64,000 nucleotides of DNA from Mesobacillus maritimus (GCF_019749255.1 NZ_JACWFH010000006.1:62001-126000); one strand, 5' to 3'; shown: positions 34,274 to 43,447, counted from the stretch's first letter. The notes: generated by a model not told the origin, from the letters alone. Numbers and translations: made by a program.

Positions 34274-34307
34274 AGGTCATTGCTTTCAGTATAAGCAATG
34301 ACCTTTT
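34274..34307 (+). terminator. Terminator of the plus-strand VOC gene
   Basis: GGTCATTGCTT / AAGCAATGACC, a perfect 11-bp stem, is followed by TTTTACTCTTTT. Confidence 0.75.
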
Positions 34308-34337
34308 ACTCTTTTACTATTCCATTTGGAACATATT

Positions 34338-34733
34338 TTACTTAGCGTTCGCATCTGGTTGATGTATACCAAATATATTTCCTTCAGGATCGATATAGTA
34401 TCCTTGCCACGCCATCCCAGGAAGAGCATATTTTGGCAAAGCCACCTGTCCACCGTTAGCTAGGATTTTTGCTTCAGTTGAATCGTAATCTTCTACGCCC
34501 ATTGTACATGCATAGCCATTCAATGCTTGTCCTGGTTGTGGCCGAGGACCTTGACGTTTCATCAATGCACCGTTAATTCCAGGCTCTTTATCGTCGCCAG
34601 TCACTGCGCCAAAATAAGGCATGCCTGCAAACTCGCTATAATCTTCATACTTCCATCCAAACACTTCTCCATAAAATGTTTTAGCTCGGTCCATGTCATC
34701 TACATGGATTTCAAAATGCAGTAATCTACCCAT
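34338..34733 (-). CDS. VOC-family protein
   Basis: A 131-aa VOC protein (HFEIHVDDMDRAKTFYGEVFGWKY; GYYIDPEGNIFGIHQPD). This is the group that includes the Streptomyces-type 'glyoxalase-like' proteins with one dominant module. ATG behind AGGAGG. No catalytic function can be stated. Confidence 0.82.
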   Translation of the reverse strand: MGRLLHFEIHVDDMDRAKTFYGEVFGWKYEDYSEFAGMPYFGAVTGDDKEPGINGALMKRQGPRPQPGQALNGYACTMGVEDYDSTEAKILANGGQVALPKYALPGMAWQGYYIDPEGNIFGIHQPDANAK

Positions 34734-34893
34734 TTTCTACCTCCTAAGTTTTAAGAAACTAATGACGCTCCTACGTATTCAAAATATAGAAATTCCTCTC
34801 CATTATCGTAATAAAGGTCGAAGTTTATTCAATGAATTTGGAACGATTGTCCGTTTAATAATCACAAAACGTTTTTGTTAGTAAAAGAAACAT

Positions 34894-35346
34894 TCATTTC
34901 TGCATATGTTGAATCAATGCATCCAAATCTTTCTCACAAGCCTTCTTAAAGGTTCCAGACATCATTTTACCGAAGAATTTCGTTAAACCTGTAAGTCCAC
35001 TGATCTCTCCATTTAAGGTAATCTCAGTAACGCCCTCCGCGGAATTAAGTTTATAGGTATACACATATTCCCCTTTCCCTGTTGTCCCTTTTGTACCATC
35101 ACAACGAAGTACAATTTTTTGGGGTGCATTTAATTCAACGACTTCAAAATGTTCGGTAGCCTTTGTTCCAAACATCTTTCTCGTTTCCTTCCACTCACTT
35201 CCCACTTTCAAAGGCCCCTCATCCAACCGTTGAATCCCGACAAACCCCTGCATCCAGTTTTTCGCTTCATCAAGGTCAAGCAACCCCTCGTACACTTTTT
35301 GTATAGGCTGTTTGGCTGTTTTTTTCACTTGGAATCTTATGCTCAA
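34894..35346 (-). CDS. SRPBCC (START/Bet v1-like) protein
   Basis: A 150-aa protein of the SRPBCC ligand-binding fold: an N-terminal strand (RFQVKKTAKQPIQKVYEGLLD), LKVGSEWKETRKMFG, a central sheet (VYTYKLNSAEGVTEITLNGEI) and a C-terminal long helix (GTFKKACEKDLDALIQHMQ). It starts with TTG behind AAGGGGGTGG. Ligand unknown. Confidence 0.75.
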   Translation of the reverse strand: MSIRFQVKKTAKQPIQKVYEGLLDLDEAKNWMQGFVGIQRLDEGPLKVGSEWKETRKMFGTKATEHFEVVELNAPQKIVLRCDGTKGTTGKGEYVYTYKLNSAEGVTEITLNGEISGLTGLTKFFGKMMSGTFKKACEKDLDALIQHMQK

Positions 35347-35412
35347 ATTTCCACCCCCTTAACTCCTTGTTTTGCCAAATTTTCTCGTGTATTAGGTAAT
35401 TCTACTTAGGAA

Positions 35413-35451
35413 CAACAAAACCCTCCATTTTAAAATTAGAGGGTTTTGTTG
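35413..35451 (-). terminator. Terminator of the NTF2-like gene
   Basis: CAACAAAACCCTC / GAGGGTTTTGTTG, a perfect 13-bp stem with a 13-nt loop, T-rich on both arms. Confidence 0.75.
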
Positions 35452-35479
35452 ACATATATTTTTTGATAACATATGCTTA

Positions 35480-35911
35480 TTAATCTTTTTTACTATTAAA
35501 CTGTATATCTTTTAAATTTGCATCTGGGACTCCGGCTTCAATGTAACTTCTTATTAATTTCCAATCATTGTTTTCTTGTTTCTTAAATGTTTGAAAAAAT
35601 AAGCTAACAGTCTCTAGCTTCTTCCCCCCAATCACTAATGTAGCAGAGAGTATGGCCATTCCTTCATCCTTTCGTAATGGGATGATGGCAACTTCTTGTA
35701 AATCCCAACGGTTTCCTTTTTCTCTTGCAAACTCAAATCCTTGTTCCCAACCGGTTATCGCTTCTTCATACCCAAAGTCTATTCCCTCTCCACCTGAAAT
35801 CTCTCTTGCTTTATAATCCTTGGAAAGGATCTTTTTTATGTCTGATAAAGATGAATTCCTCCAACTATCTAAATATGAATCAAGAAAAGTGCGAAATGAC
35901 TCATCTCCCAT
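35480..35911 (-). CDS. Putative NTF2-like protein
   Basis: A 143-aa soluble protein whose helix-rich start (FRTFLDSYLDSWRNSSLSDIKKILSKDY) and later strands (GMAILSATLVIGGKKLETVSLFFQTFKKQENNDWKLIRSYIE) suggest an NTF2/DUF4440-type fold. ATG behind AGGAGG. The family call is by pattern only. Confidence 0.6.
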   Translation of the reverse strand: MGDESFRTFLDSYLDSWRNSSLSDIKKILSKDYKAREISGGEGIDFGYEEAITGWEQGFEFAREKGNRWDLQEVAIIPLRKDEGMAILSATLVIGGKKLETVSLFFQTFKKQENNDWKLIRSYIEAGVPDANLKDIQFNSKKD

Positions 35912-35978
35912 ATAAAAACGCCTCCTTAAACGAATACCATCTCATAGCCAAACTTTCATACTATGAAGTTGGTTATCT

Positions 35979-37178
35979 TTAAAAGTATTCAACCTTCTCT
36001 TCAACGTTTTCGATGACTGAATGAAGATCTGCATAGCCATGATACCGAACATAGATCACAACTTTTCCTTTGGAAGCAAAAACTTCCTTCGTCTCCTCTT
36101 TTTCATGTACCCTAATAAGGTCAAAGCCTGGATGATTCGTTGTCACTACATCTTCAGCACGATAATCATACGCATGTCTTTTAATTAAATCTTCTATAAG
36201 ATTATCTGCCATTCCGGCTAGACTGAGATGATAAACCCTTGTATGGATACTTGGAGCATATTCACCACTTTCGTCCGCCCACACTTTACCTGGAACTACC
36301 CCAACTTCATCTGTTTCATATTGTACAGGTGCCAAGAGACTCCACTGATATGTATAGCGGTTGCCCCAATCAACATTGTCACTCATATAGGATGATTCAT
36401 CGCGGACAAGAGCGGGATTCTTCTCAACATCAGCTAGTCTGACAATTGGTAAATGTGAACTTTCTTCTGGCAAGGTTTTCGTATCCATTTTCACAAGCTG
36501 ATAGAATGGGATGATTGCGCTCAACCCCATAGCAAAGGTAAAAAGAAAGGCAATCATAGAATGCAATCGGTAGTGCTTCTTCCAAGGAGCATGGTGGTTA
36601 ATCGGTTTCCCTTCCTTAAGGTCTTTTCGCAAAGTACGAATTGAAATAGCTGCTTGGAGCGAGGTATAAGCTAAATATCCAAGAAAGATGGATAAAATCG
36701 ATTGTTGCATAACCCCGCCTTCAACCATAACAAAAGTCGGTGTCCCATCAAGAAACCAGATTGCAAACATCATCCCGATTAGTAAAATCATACCAAGAGT
36801 AGCTATGCTAGCATTCATCGTTAACTTTTTATCTAGTTCCTTTAAGGTAAAGGATTGCTCCGCTGGATCTGTATGTAGCTCTGGTGCATCAGAGTCTGAA
36901 GGGGATGAAAACACGTGAAAAGACTGATAACTAGTGACATACTCCCAGCCACTTTCTTCATATATATCTATTTGCTCGGACGCAATTCTCTTTTTTAAAG
37001 ATACTTCAATTCTGTATCTCATGTTCTTTGGTTGCCCTTTTTCAAACCGCGCAAAATGAATTCCCATCTTTTTTAGATGTAGTCCCTTAGCGGCCAACTC
37101 TGAAAACCAGCTTTCATGCTCCCCGATTCGCCAATAGTCACTAGGACGAAGTTTGCGAACTGTTTTACTCAAACCCAT
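35979..37178 (-). CDS. DUF2812-domain membrane protein
   Basis: A 399-aa protein. The N-terminal DUF2812 region (about 1-105; RPSDYWRIGEHESWFSELAAKGLHLKKMG, YRIEVSLKK) is followed by three or four membrane helices (about 130-150, 162-182, 212-232) and an extracytoplasmic C-terminal part. It overlaps the padR gene, the standard PadR-DUF2812 pairing in Firmicutes. There the PadR protein represses the pair and the membrane protein is thought to take part in the signal or stress response. The start may be ATG 37178 or TTG 37172, which has better spacing from AGGAAGG. Confidence 0.82.
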   Translation of the reverse strand: MGLSKTVRKLRPSDYWRIGEHESWFSELAAKGLHLKKMGIHFARFEKGQPKNMRYRIEVSLKKRIASEQIDIYEESGWEYVTSYQSFHVFSSPSDSDAPELHTDPAEQSFTLKELDKKLTMNASIATLGMILLIGMMFAIWFLDGTPTFVMVEGGVMQQSILSIFLGYLAYTSLQAAISIRTLRKDLKEGKPINHHAPWKKHYRLHSMIAFLFTFAMGLSAIIPFYQLVKMDTKTLPEESSHLPIVRLADVEKNPALVRDESSYMSDNVDWGNRYTYQWSLLAPVQYETDEVGVVPGKVWADESGEYAPSIHTRVYHLSLAGMADNLIEDLIKRHAYDYRAEDVVTTNHPGFDLIRVHEKEETKEVFASKGKVVIYVRYHGYADLHSVIENVEEKVEYF

Positions 37179-37485
37179 CACCTTCCTCTAAAATCCTACT
37201 GTCTGCAATCAACGCTTTTAAGCGACCGTATTCCGTCCTCAGCGCTTGTTCTCCTTGTGTTGTAATTTGATAGGTTTTTCTTCGCCCATCATTTTCTGCT
37301 AAGGAGATGAGCCCGTCCTTTTGCATCCGTGAGAGAACGCCATAAAGTGTCCCTGGTCCCATGTTTACTCTGCCATTTGAAACTTCTGTAATAGCGTGCA
37401 TCAGTTGATATCCATGGTTGGGGCGCATCAACGCCAGCAATACATAATACATGGCTTCCGTCATTGGCCCTCCATTGTATGCCAT
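37165..37485 (-). CDS. PadR-family transcriptional regulator
   Basis: A 106-aa PadR regulator of the short subfamily: winged helix (MTEAMYYVLLALMRPNHGYQLMHAI, MGPGTLYGVLSRMQKDGLI) and a short C-terminal dimer helix. ATG 37485 has GAGGAGGG upstream; the frame is open further, but that part crosses the operator. It is upstream of and overlaps the DUF2812 gene. A perfect 36-bp palindrome 45 bases upstream is the probable autoregulatory site. Confidence 0.9.
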   Translation of the reverse strand: MAYNGGPMTEAMYYVLLALMRPNHGYQLMHAITEVSNGRVNMGPGTLYGVLSRMQKDGLISLAENDGRRKTYQITTQGEQALRTEYGRLKALIADSRILEEGDGFE

Positions 37486-37529
37486 TCTATAAAGCCCTCC
37501 TCTCATTCTGCCTAATACTATGTACCTCG

Positions 37530-37565
37530 ATATTATGTTATACGATATATCGTATAACATAATAT
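37530..37565. promoter_or_regulatory. PadR operator, perfect 36-bp palindrome
   Basis: Left arm ATATTATGTTATACGATA (37530-37547) and its exact reverse complement (37548-37565) with no loop. It contains the ATGT...ACAT spacing typical of PadR sites and a central ATACGATATATCGTAT. Confidence 0.75.
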
Positions 37566-37607
37566 ATTTCCATGCAAGATTAAAAGGCTTTCTTACCTAG
37601 AAGCATA

Positions 37608-37637
37608 AGAAAAGCATGGGTGCCTCCTCCCATGCTT
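37608..37637 (-). terminator. Terminator of the pucABCDE operon
   Basis: AAGCATGGG / CCCATGCTT, a perfect 9-bp stem, is followed on the minus strand by TTTTCTTATG. The stem touches the pucE stop codon. Confidence 0.75.
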
Positions 37638-38134
37638 CATTTCATCTTCAGAATACTCCTGATAATTCCACTATATCCTGTGCATCGGCACAGATTTCCG
37701 GATAAAGCTTGAAGAATTTGCTCTTCATCTGGTGCTGGATGTTCATCAAGCAATGCTTTTACCGCCATAACCATCCCTGGGGTACAATACCCACATTGGA
37801 ATCCGCCTTCTTCAAGAAAAGCATTTTGAATCGGGTGCAACCCATTTTGACTTAATGCTTCGATCGTCATAATCTCCTTTCCATTTACTTGATAGGCCCG
37901 GATTAGGCAGGCGTTCACTAGTTTTTTATCCATCATCACGGAGCAGGCACCACAACGACCGATTTCACATGAAATTTTCGTTCCTGTTAGCTGAAGATCC
38001 TCTCGTAAAATATCGACAAGACGTTTGGTAGCTTCTACTTCTATCGTTTGTTCCTGTCCATTTACACAAAGGGAAATGTTAATGAGCTGCTGTTCAAAAA
38101 CATGTTCTTGCTGAATGGTCTGTTTTTTCATCAT
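37637..38134 (-). CDS. pucE: Xanthine dehydrogenase, iron-sulfur subunit
   Basis: A 165-aa 2Fe-2S subunit. The plant-type ferredoxin cluster (CEIGRCGACSVMM...NAC) is followed by the helical cluster domain (FQCGYCTPGMVMA, CRCTGY). It passes electrons from the molybdenum site in PucD to FAD in PucC. The start codon shares its A with the pucD stop (TAATG). Last gene of pucABCDE, same order as in B. subtilis. Confidence 0.95.
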   Translation of the reverse strand: MMKKQTIQQEHVFEQQLINISLCVNGQEQTIEVEATKRLVDILREDLQLTGTKISCEIGRCGACSVMMDKKLVNACLIRAYQVNGKEIMTIEALSQNGLHPIQNAFLEEGGFQCGYCTPGMVMAVKALLDEHPAPDEEQILQALSGNLCRCTGYSGIIRSILKMK

Positions 38135-40380
38135 TAAATTCTCTCCCTTGATTGTAGAATTTCATCACGAGAAACCGGCAGTTTCGTCACCCAATGACCG
38201 GTTGCCTCATAGATAGCTCTTGCAATCGCAGGGGCCAGTGCGATTGTCCCAATTTCTCCAACCCCTCTTGGTCCGTATGAATCTCCCTCCCATAAGTCTT
38301 CAATCGCCCTTACATGCATGCTTGCTGGGATGTCTTGAATTCCAGGAATCAAATAACTATCAAAATTGTTCGTTACATACCTGCCTTCTTCCATCTGTGC
38401 TTCTTCTAATAACGTGTAGCCCAAAGCCATGATGGTTCCTCCTTCGATTTGCCCCAAATAACCGATTGGATTCACAACCGGACCAGCCGCTACCGCTTGA
38501 TCGATATCGATTACCTTTACATGACCAGTCACAAGATTTACTTCTACCTTTACCGCCACCGCAGCAAACGAATATAAAAAATGTCCACCTGGGATTGCAT
38601 TTGGTGTAGTCGGAAAATCAAATTGAGTCTCAACACTCACTGTCTTTTCTTCAGCAAGCTGTTTATAAGTAACCACCAGTTTTTCTTCGCTATTTTCACA
38701 CAACCAAACGCCGTTTTCACCAAGAACCAACTGCTCTTTCGGATAATCTGAAATCGCCGAAGCTTGCGTAACCAGTTTTTCGATAAACGGGCCTTTCAAA
38801 CGCTCAAGGCTGTGCCACACCATACTCGTCCCGCGAGAGGCGGTTGACGAACCGGAATGTGGGGCTTTATCTGTATCGCCAATGACAATTTCCAAGTCCG
38901 CTGTAGAACAACCAATTGCCTTCGTCGTCAATGTCTCGATGACTGCTAACAACCCTTGCCCCACTTCCTCAAAGCCAAACATGATTTGGATTTTTCCGTC
39001 CTGATTTAAAGCGATTTTTCCTCCAGCTGGATCTAGCCTTCCGAACCCGAGTCCCCCGCCATGCATGGTCAAGGCAACCCCAGTCCCGACTTTTTTCCAG
39101 CTGTCTTGTTTGTGTGCTTTTTCTGTTTTCAGCAGAGGAGAATGTGCAATTTCCTTTAAAACGAGTTCATCTCCATTTGTTGGCGCAATCTCCTGACCAA
39201 CCGGACCACAATCCGTTGGTTTCCGGAGATTGCGTTTTCTCATCTCGAGCGGACAAATCCCAAGCTGATCCGCAAGGCGGTCGATTTGTCCTTCTAAGGC
39301 AAAGGTAATCTGATTGCCACCAAACCCCCGGAACTCCCCAGCTACCCCATTATTGGTAAAAAGACAAAACCCATGCGTTTCTACATTTGGAATCACATAA
39401 GGCCCAACGGCATGTTCGACAGCAAAATCAAGTACTGCCGGTCCAAGGGTCGCATACGCTCCAGTATCGGCAAGGATTCGTACCTGGTGTGCAAGCAGTT
39501 TTCCTTCTTTCGTCGCCCCTGTTTTTACGGTTATCTTCATCGGGTGTTTTTTTATCCCAGCACACACCGACTCTCTTCTCGATTGGTGAATTTTAACCGG
39601 ACAGCCCGTTTTTAACGCTAATAAAGCTCCGTATGGCTGGATATTCAACTCATCTTTTCCGCCAAACGACCCACCCATTGGACTAGAAACAACGCGAATC
39701 TCTGTTTCCGGAAGATCCAAAATTCGCGAAAGTTGAAAGCGATCTTTGTATCCATGTTGCGTTCCCGCATAAACGCTTAGGCCATCTTCCTCAGGAATAA
39801 ACAAACCGCCTTCTGTTTCCATATAAGCATGCATTTGTCGTGGAAGCTGATAGGTTTCTTCCACAACCACGTCACAATGGGGGAACGATTCATGGACATT
39901 TCCATTCACATATGAGGCTTGGTGAAGGAGATTTCCGTTTGGATGAAGGGGGATGCTAGAGGGGTCTAGTGCTTTTTCAGGATCGTCAATCACCGGAAGT
40001 GGCTCATAGTCTACTTCAATCAAGTGTAGAGCTTTCTCTGCGATTTCCGGCGTTATCGCCGCAACCGCCGCAATCGCATCGCCTACATATCGCACAACAG
40101 AATCGCAGAAAACAGGCTGATCTGGAAAAATCAAGCCAAATCCATTAAGACCAGGAACATCCTTGCTTGTGATTACGGCTTTTACACCTGGAAGTTGTTC
40201 TGCTTTTTCAACAGAAATATTCAAGATTTTCGCGTGAGGATACTGACTACGCAATACCTTGCCGTATAGCATTCCCTGAATCTGTAAATCTGTTAAATAG
40301 GATAGTTTTCCTGTCACTTTTTCGATGCCATCTGGACGGATACGAGATGTTTTTAGAATACTTGACGTATAATTACCCAT
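38134..40380 (-). CDS. pucD: Xanthine dehydrogenase, molybdenum-binding subunit
   Basis: A 748-aa catalytic subunit binding molybdopterin cytosine dinucleotide. N-terminal aldehyde oxidase a/b hammerhead domain (about 15-130; GKVLRSQYPHAKI), then the Mo-pterin domain with SSPMGGSFGGKDE, EFRGFGGNQ, and the C-terminal active-site stretch GPRGVGEIGT containing the catalytic Glu. It hydroxylates hypoxanthine and xanthine to urate. ATG 40380 follows GGAGGG and overlaps the pucC stop; an upstream in-frame extension inside pucC has no ribosome binding site. Confidence 0.94.
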   Translation of the reverse strand: MGNYTSSILKTSRIRPDGIEKVTGKLSYLTDLQIQGMLYGKVLRSQYPHAKILNISVEKAEQLPGVKAVITSKDVPGLNGFGLIFPDQPVFCDSVVRYVGDAIAAVAAITPEIAEKALHLIEVDYEPLPVIDDPEKALDPSSIPLHPNGNLLHQASYVNGNVHESFPHCDVVVEETYQLPRQMHAYMETEGGLFIPEEDGLSVYAGTQHGYKDRFQLSRILDLPETEIRVVSSPMGGSFGGKDELNIQPYGALLALKTGCPVKIHQSRRESVCAGIKKHPMKITVKTGATKEGKLLAHQVRILADTGAYATLGPAVLDFAVEHAVGPYVIPNVETHGFCLFTNNGVAGEFRGFGGNQITFALEGQIDRLADQLGICPLEMRKRNLRKPTDCGPVGQEIAPTNGDELVLKEIAHSPLLKTEKAHKQDSWKKVGTGVALTMHGGGLGFGRLDPAGGKIALNQDGKIQIMFGFEEVGQGLLAVIETLTTKAIGCSTADLEIVIGDTDKAPHSGSSTASRGTSMVWHSLERLKGPFIEKLVTQASAISDYPKEQLVLGENGVWLCENSEEKLVVTYKQLAEEKTVSVETQFDFPTTPNAIPGGHFLYSFAAVAVKVEVNLVTGHVKVIDIDQAVAAGPVVNPIGYLGQIEGGTIMALGYTLLEEAQMEEGRYVTNNFDSYLIPGIQDIPASMHVRAIEDLWEGDSYGPRGVGEIGTIALAPAIARAIYEATGHWVTKLPVSRDEILQSRERI

Positions 40381-41230
40381 GCTTTTCCCTCCATTTTTCC
40401 CATTCAACCATAAACAGGTTGGCCGCAACTTTTCGGCGATAGTCTTCTGCAAAAAACGCATCTGCAATCGGGTTGTACTCTTTTATTAGTTCTCCAGTGA
40501 TTTGTTGAAGTGGGATGGTTTCGATATCTTGATGGTTTACTAGGTTCTCCGTTCTTCTTAACCTTCTAGGGATTGTCTCCCCGCCGCCAGCTGCAAGTAT
40601 CAACGACACTCCATTTTCTTCTATTGAAAACCTGCCTGCGATCGTCACAACAGAAGCCGTAAATGCTTCTCTTCGTCCGACCTTATTGGCAAACTGGTGA
40701 GATTGAACAGATGCTTTTTGTTCCGTGATGATGATTTCCAATAGAAGAGAATCCTCTTTCTGCTTCAACCAATTTTCTAGTGAATCTCTCTTGATTTCAT
40801 TTCCATCAAAGTAAAGGACTTCCGCATCCAATACCAATAAAGCTGGGATACTATCTCCTATCCTATTCGCGATGTTTCCGCCAATTGTTCCAAGATTCCG
40901 TACAGCTGGTGCAGCGATCGTCCCAATGCTATCCGCTAATAACGAACAATCATTTTGGATCAACGGATGTTTATGGCATTCTGCCAAAGAAACAAACGCA
41001 CCGATATGGATGGTCTTCACCTGATGCTCCTGTAGAGAATAAATTTGCTTATATTCTTTTATTTCTCCAAGATGGATTAAGTGATCTGGATACTGGACTC
41101 CATTTTCCCATTTTGTCTGTAGAAATGTTCCTCCCATTATAAAAACAGAAGAATCCTTTACCGAAGCCTTAATTTCCCAAGCTTCATAAATATCTTTAGC
41201 TGACCATACTTTTGTTTCGAGCGTTCTCAT
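40373..41230 (-). CDS. pucC: Xanthine dehydrogenase, FAD-binding subunit
   Basis: A 285-aa FAD subunit. The N-terminal FAD-binding PCMH part has FIMGGTFLQTKWENG and TIAAPAVRNLGTIGGNIANRIGDSIPALLVLDAE. The C-terminal CO-dehydrogenase flavoprotein-like domain follows (about 165-280). It transfers electrons to the final acceptor. The start overlaps the pucB stop (TAATG) and the end overlaps pucD, so the complex subunits are tightly coupled. Confidence 0.93.
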   Translation of the reverse strand: MRTLETKVWSAKDIYEAWEIKASVKDSSVFIMGGTFLQTKWENGVQYPDHLIHLGEIKEYKQIYSLQEHQVKTIHIGAFVSLAECHKHPLIQNDCSLLADSIGTIAAPAVRNLGTIGGNIANRIGDSIPALLVLDAEVLYFDGNEIKRDSLENWLKQKEDSLLLEIIITEQKASVQSHQFANKVGRREAFTASVVTIAGRFSIEENGVSLILAAGGGETIPRRLRRTENLVNHQDIETIPLQQITGELIKEYNPIADAFFAEDYRRKVAANLFMVEWEKWREKHG

Positions 41231-41871
41231 TAAAGGATCTTCCTCCCCTCTATCAGCGCTTTTTGATAATCTTCTTGTGTATCGATATCAAAAAATGCAA
41301 GCTGATTCGTACTTGGAATCGTAATACCAGTATTTTGGTGATTTCGTATTAACTGACGAGCACCTTCATCGCCGGTTAATTTTACTAGTTCCGTAAAAAC
41401 AAAGTTTGCAAATAAAACAGGCGGTTGTCTCAATCCACCATTTTCGAATGCAATAAACCCCGGACACTCTTCAAGTCCTATTGCCCTCCTATACGTATAA
41501 ATCAACTCATTCACTACATCGGTTGACATAAAAGGTTGATCACCCAATAACAGGACCAGAGCATCTGCTTCTTGTTCTATCGCTTCTAATACCCCCGCTT
41601 TTAATGAATAAGCCTGCCCGAGTTGAGCATTTTCACTAGTACATACTGTCCAACGTCTTTTCCAATCACCTTTCTTTAAAATAGGATCAATCCAGGTTAA
41701 CGAATCTTCCGGTTTTTTCACAACAAGTACATAATCGAGCATGGATTGAACGGCTGAAGTTAAACATAGACTGCCAATGTTTGAGGACCCAAGAGGGAGA
41801 GCAAGTTTATGATCGCCCATACGACTACTATTTCCGGCAGCAAGCAAGATGCCTACTATTTTAAGGCTCAT
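41230..41871 (-). CDS. pucB: Molybdenum cofactor nucleotidyltransferase family protein
   Basis: A 213-aa MobA-like NTP transferase: IVGILLAAGNSSRMGDHKLALP (nucleotide loop), LLLGDQPFMSTDVV (metal Asp). MocA-type enzymes attach CMP to molybdopterin, giving the cytosine dinucleotide used by xanthine dehydrogenases. In B. subtilis PucB is needed for active enzyme. ATGA overlap with pucA. Confidence 0.9.
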   Translation of the reverse strand: MSLKIVGILLAAGNSSRMGDHKLALPLGSSNIGSLCLTSAVQSMLDYVLVVKKPEDSLTWIDPILKKGDWKRRWTVCTSENAQLGQAYSLKAGVLEAIEQEADALVLLLGDQPFMSTDVVNELIYTYRRAIGLEECPGFIAFENGGLRQPPVLFANFVFTELVKLTGDEGARQLIRNHQNTGITIPSTNQLAFFDIDTQEDYQKALIEGRKIL

Positions 41872-42893
41872 ATCACAGCCTCTACTTTCGTTTTAACGGA
41901 AATGCGATTTAACTGAATCAGTTCAGCCAAAATGCTTATCGCGATTTCCTCAGGACCTTCTGCCCCAATTTTCAACCCAACCGGTGTATAGAGGTTCGGC
42001 GGCAGCTGATTTGTTCCCAATAATCTCCGTGCTCTTTCCTTCGTTCCGACCATGCCAATGTATCGTAGATTCTTTTCCAGCAAATAGTGAAGAAATTCTC
42101 GATCACGTTCAAAATGATGGGTCATTAAAACAGCAAAATCATGAGCTTGAAACTGATAATCTAGGAATATTTCACTTGGAAACCCTGTTACTACCTCATC
42201 TGCATCCGGAAATTTTTCTTTGTTGCACAGGGCCGGACGCCAATCTATCACTGTCACACCAAATCCCGTTCTGCTCGCAAACTGGCTAAGCGGAATCGCG
42301 TCTGGACCTGCCCCTACAATTATTAGACGCGGTTTCGGATGAAACCATTGGAAATAGTAGTGGGTAGATAGTTCTTCTATATAGCGAAGCCCATTGTAAG
42401 GGTGATGGGTATCCATCCCTATCAAGCTATTGAAAAAATCTTTTTCCCCTTTTCCCCAGAACATGTGTTTATCGCCGATAAATGCATAGTCAGTTACCTG
42501 ATAAACAGAGGTAAGCTTTTTTATTAACCTAATAGATTGACCTTGTATAAGCTGTTTTTGCAATTTTTTAAGGTTCAGGTAATAAGTGAAATCAATTTTT
42601 TCCAACAACACTGTGATGGATCCGTTGCACCCCGCTCCCTGCCCCCAATCAAGGTCGTCTTCACTTTTTAAGTTATAGGTAATAGAGACTGATTCTCCTG
42701 GTTTTAATTCTTCGGCACGCAACCGAACATCTTCTTCTAAACACCCACCACTTAAAATTCCCACCGTAGTGTCATGTTTGATTAACATTGTTGTGCCTTC
42801 TTTTCGATAAGCAGAGCCATCCACATCGATGATCGTCGCCAACACATCGCCTTCAGATGGTGCCGCATTTAAAATCTGGTGAATATTATCCAT
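41868..42893 (-). CDS. pucA: XdhC/CoxF-family maturation factor
   Basis: A 341-aa XdhC-like protein. The N-terminal XdhC/CoxI domain (ATIIDVDGSAYRKEGTTMLI, ILSGGCLEEDVRLRAEE) is followed by a Rossmann domain (RLIIVGAGPDAIPLSQFASRTGFGVTVIDWRP) and a conserved C-terminus (YIGMVGTKERARRLL). It inserts the sulfurated molybdenum cofactor into the PucCDE enzyme. First gene of the operon; a TnrA-type box lies 110-127 bases upstream. Confidence 0.93.
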   Translation of the reverse strand: MDNIHQILNAAPSEGDVLATIIDVDGSAYRKEGTTMLIKHDTTVGILSGGCLEEDVRLRAEELKPGESVSITYNLKSEDDLDWGQGAGCNGSITVLLEKIDFTYYLNLKKLQKQLIQGQSIRLIKKLTSVYQVTDYAFIGDKHMFWGKGEKDFFNSLIGMDTHHPYNGLRYIEELSTHYYFQWFHPKPRLIIVGAGPDAIPLSQFASRTGFGVTVIDWRPALCNKEKFPDADEVVTGFPSEIFLDYQFQAHDFAVLMTHHFERDREFLHYLLEKNLRYIGMVGTKERARRLLGTNQLPPNLYTPVGLKIGAEGPEEIAISILAELIQLNRISVKTKVEAVI

Positions 42894-42968
42894 ATCAGCA
42901 CTACACCCCTTCGTTTCGGGATTGTTTCTTCCAACACAAGTCCGTAATGGTTAAGTTTTATATCCCAT

Positions 42969-43020
42969 ATTATCTCTAATTTCCCTATTTCCTTCTACAT
43001 TCGTGTTATATTTTCTAACA
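42969..43020 (-). promoter_or_regulatory. TnrA/GlnR box and promoter of pucABCDE
   Basis: TGTTA-N7-TAACA at 43004-43020 matches the TnrA/GlnR consensus TGTNA-N7-TNACA. On the minus strand a GATAAT -10 sits at 42969-42974. This places the box centre about 50 bases before the predicted start site, the usual place for TnrA activation. Confidence 0.7.
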
Positions 43021-43089
43021 TAATCATTCTTTTTAAATGTCAAGTCACCTAGATTTTAAAAGAAAGGCCATCCTATCTTCCTTTACAAT

Positions 43090-43133
43090 AAAAAAAGCAA
43101 GGCGATTATCAGTAGCTATCACCATGCTTTTTT
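43090..43133 (-). terminator. Terminator of the pucFGH unit
   Basis: AAAAAAGCA / TGCTTTTTT outer stem with imperfect inner pairs, T-rich on the minus strand. It lies about 315 bases past the pucH stop; the repeat at 43211-43375 lies in between. Confidence 0.6.
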
Positions 43134-43210
43134 ATGTGAATTAGAGTTGTTTTTTATAATAATCATTGATTTAATGCACCATGAAGAGGATTTTTTTCTG
43201 ATATGGAGCG

Positions 43211-43375
43211 TTTTATCCATCATCAAACGATCTCATAGACATTTGGTGCATCCTGACGAAGAGTTTTGTCCTTGATATGCTCTCTCATGAACACTTGGCA
43301 CTTCCTCAAATATGATTTTGTCCTTGATATGCTCTCTCATGAACATTCGGTGCATCCTCAAATAGGGTTTTGTCT
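43211..43375. repeat. Tandem repeat, about 3 units of 52 bp
   Basis: Units at 43264-43315 and 43316-43367 are both 52 bp and agree at about 45 positions, starting TTTTGTCCTTGATATGCTCT. A degenerate 53-bp copy at 43211-43263 precedes them and a fragment follows. It lies in the 554-bp gap between pucA and pucH, which otherwise holds the pucA promoter and one terminator. No clear protein is encoded. Confidence 0.8.
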
Positions 43376-43447
43376 TTAACGATAAGTGCCACACTAGGTG
43401 TACCCATCAAATACCTCGACCGCCGATTCATTCAGCTTTTTTACTAA

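Noticed and set aside
43211-43375. CRISPR array
   Set aside because: The units are directly adjacent 52-bp tandem copies with no spacers, and no cas genes are in the window.
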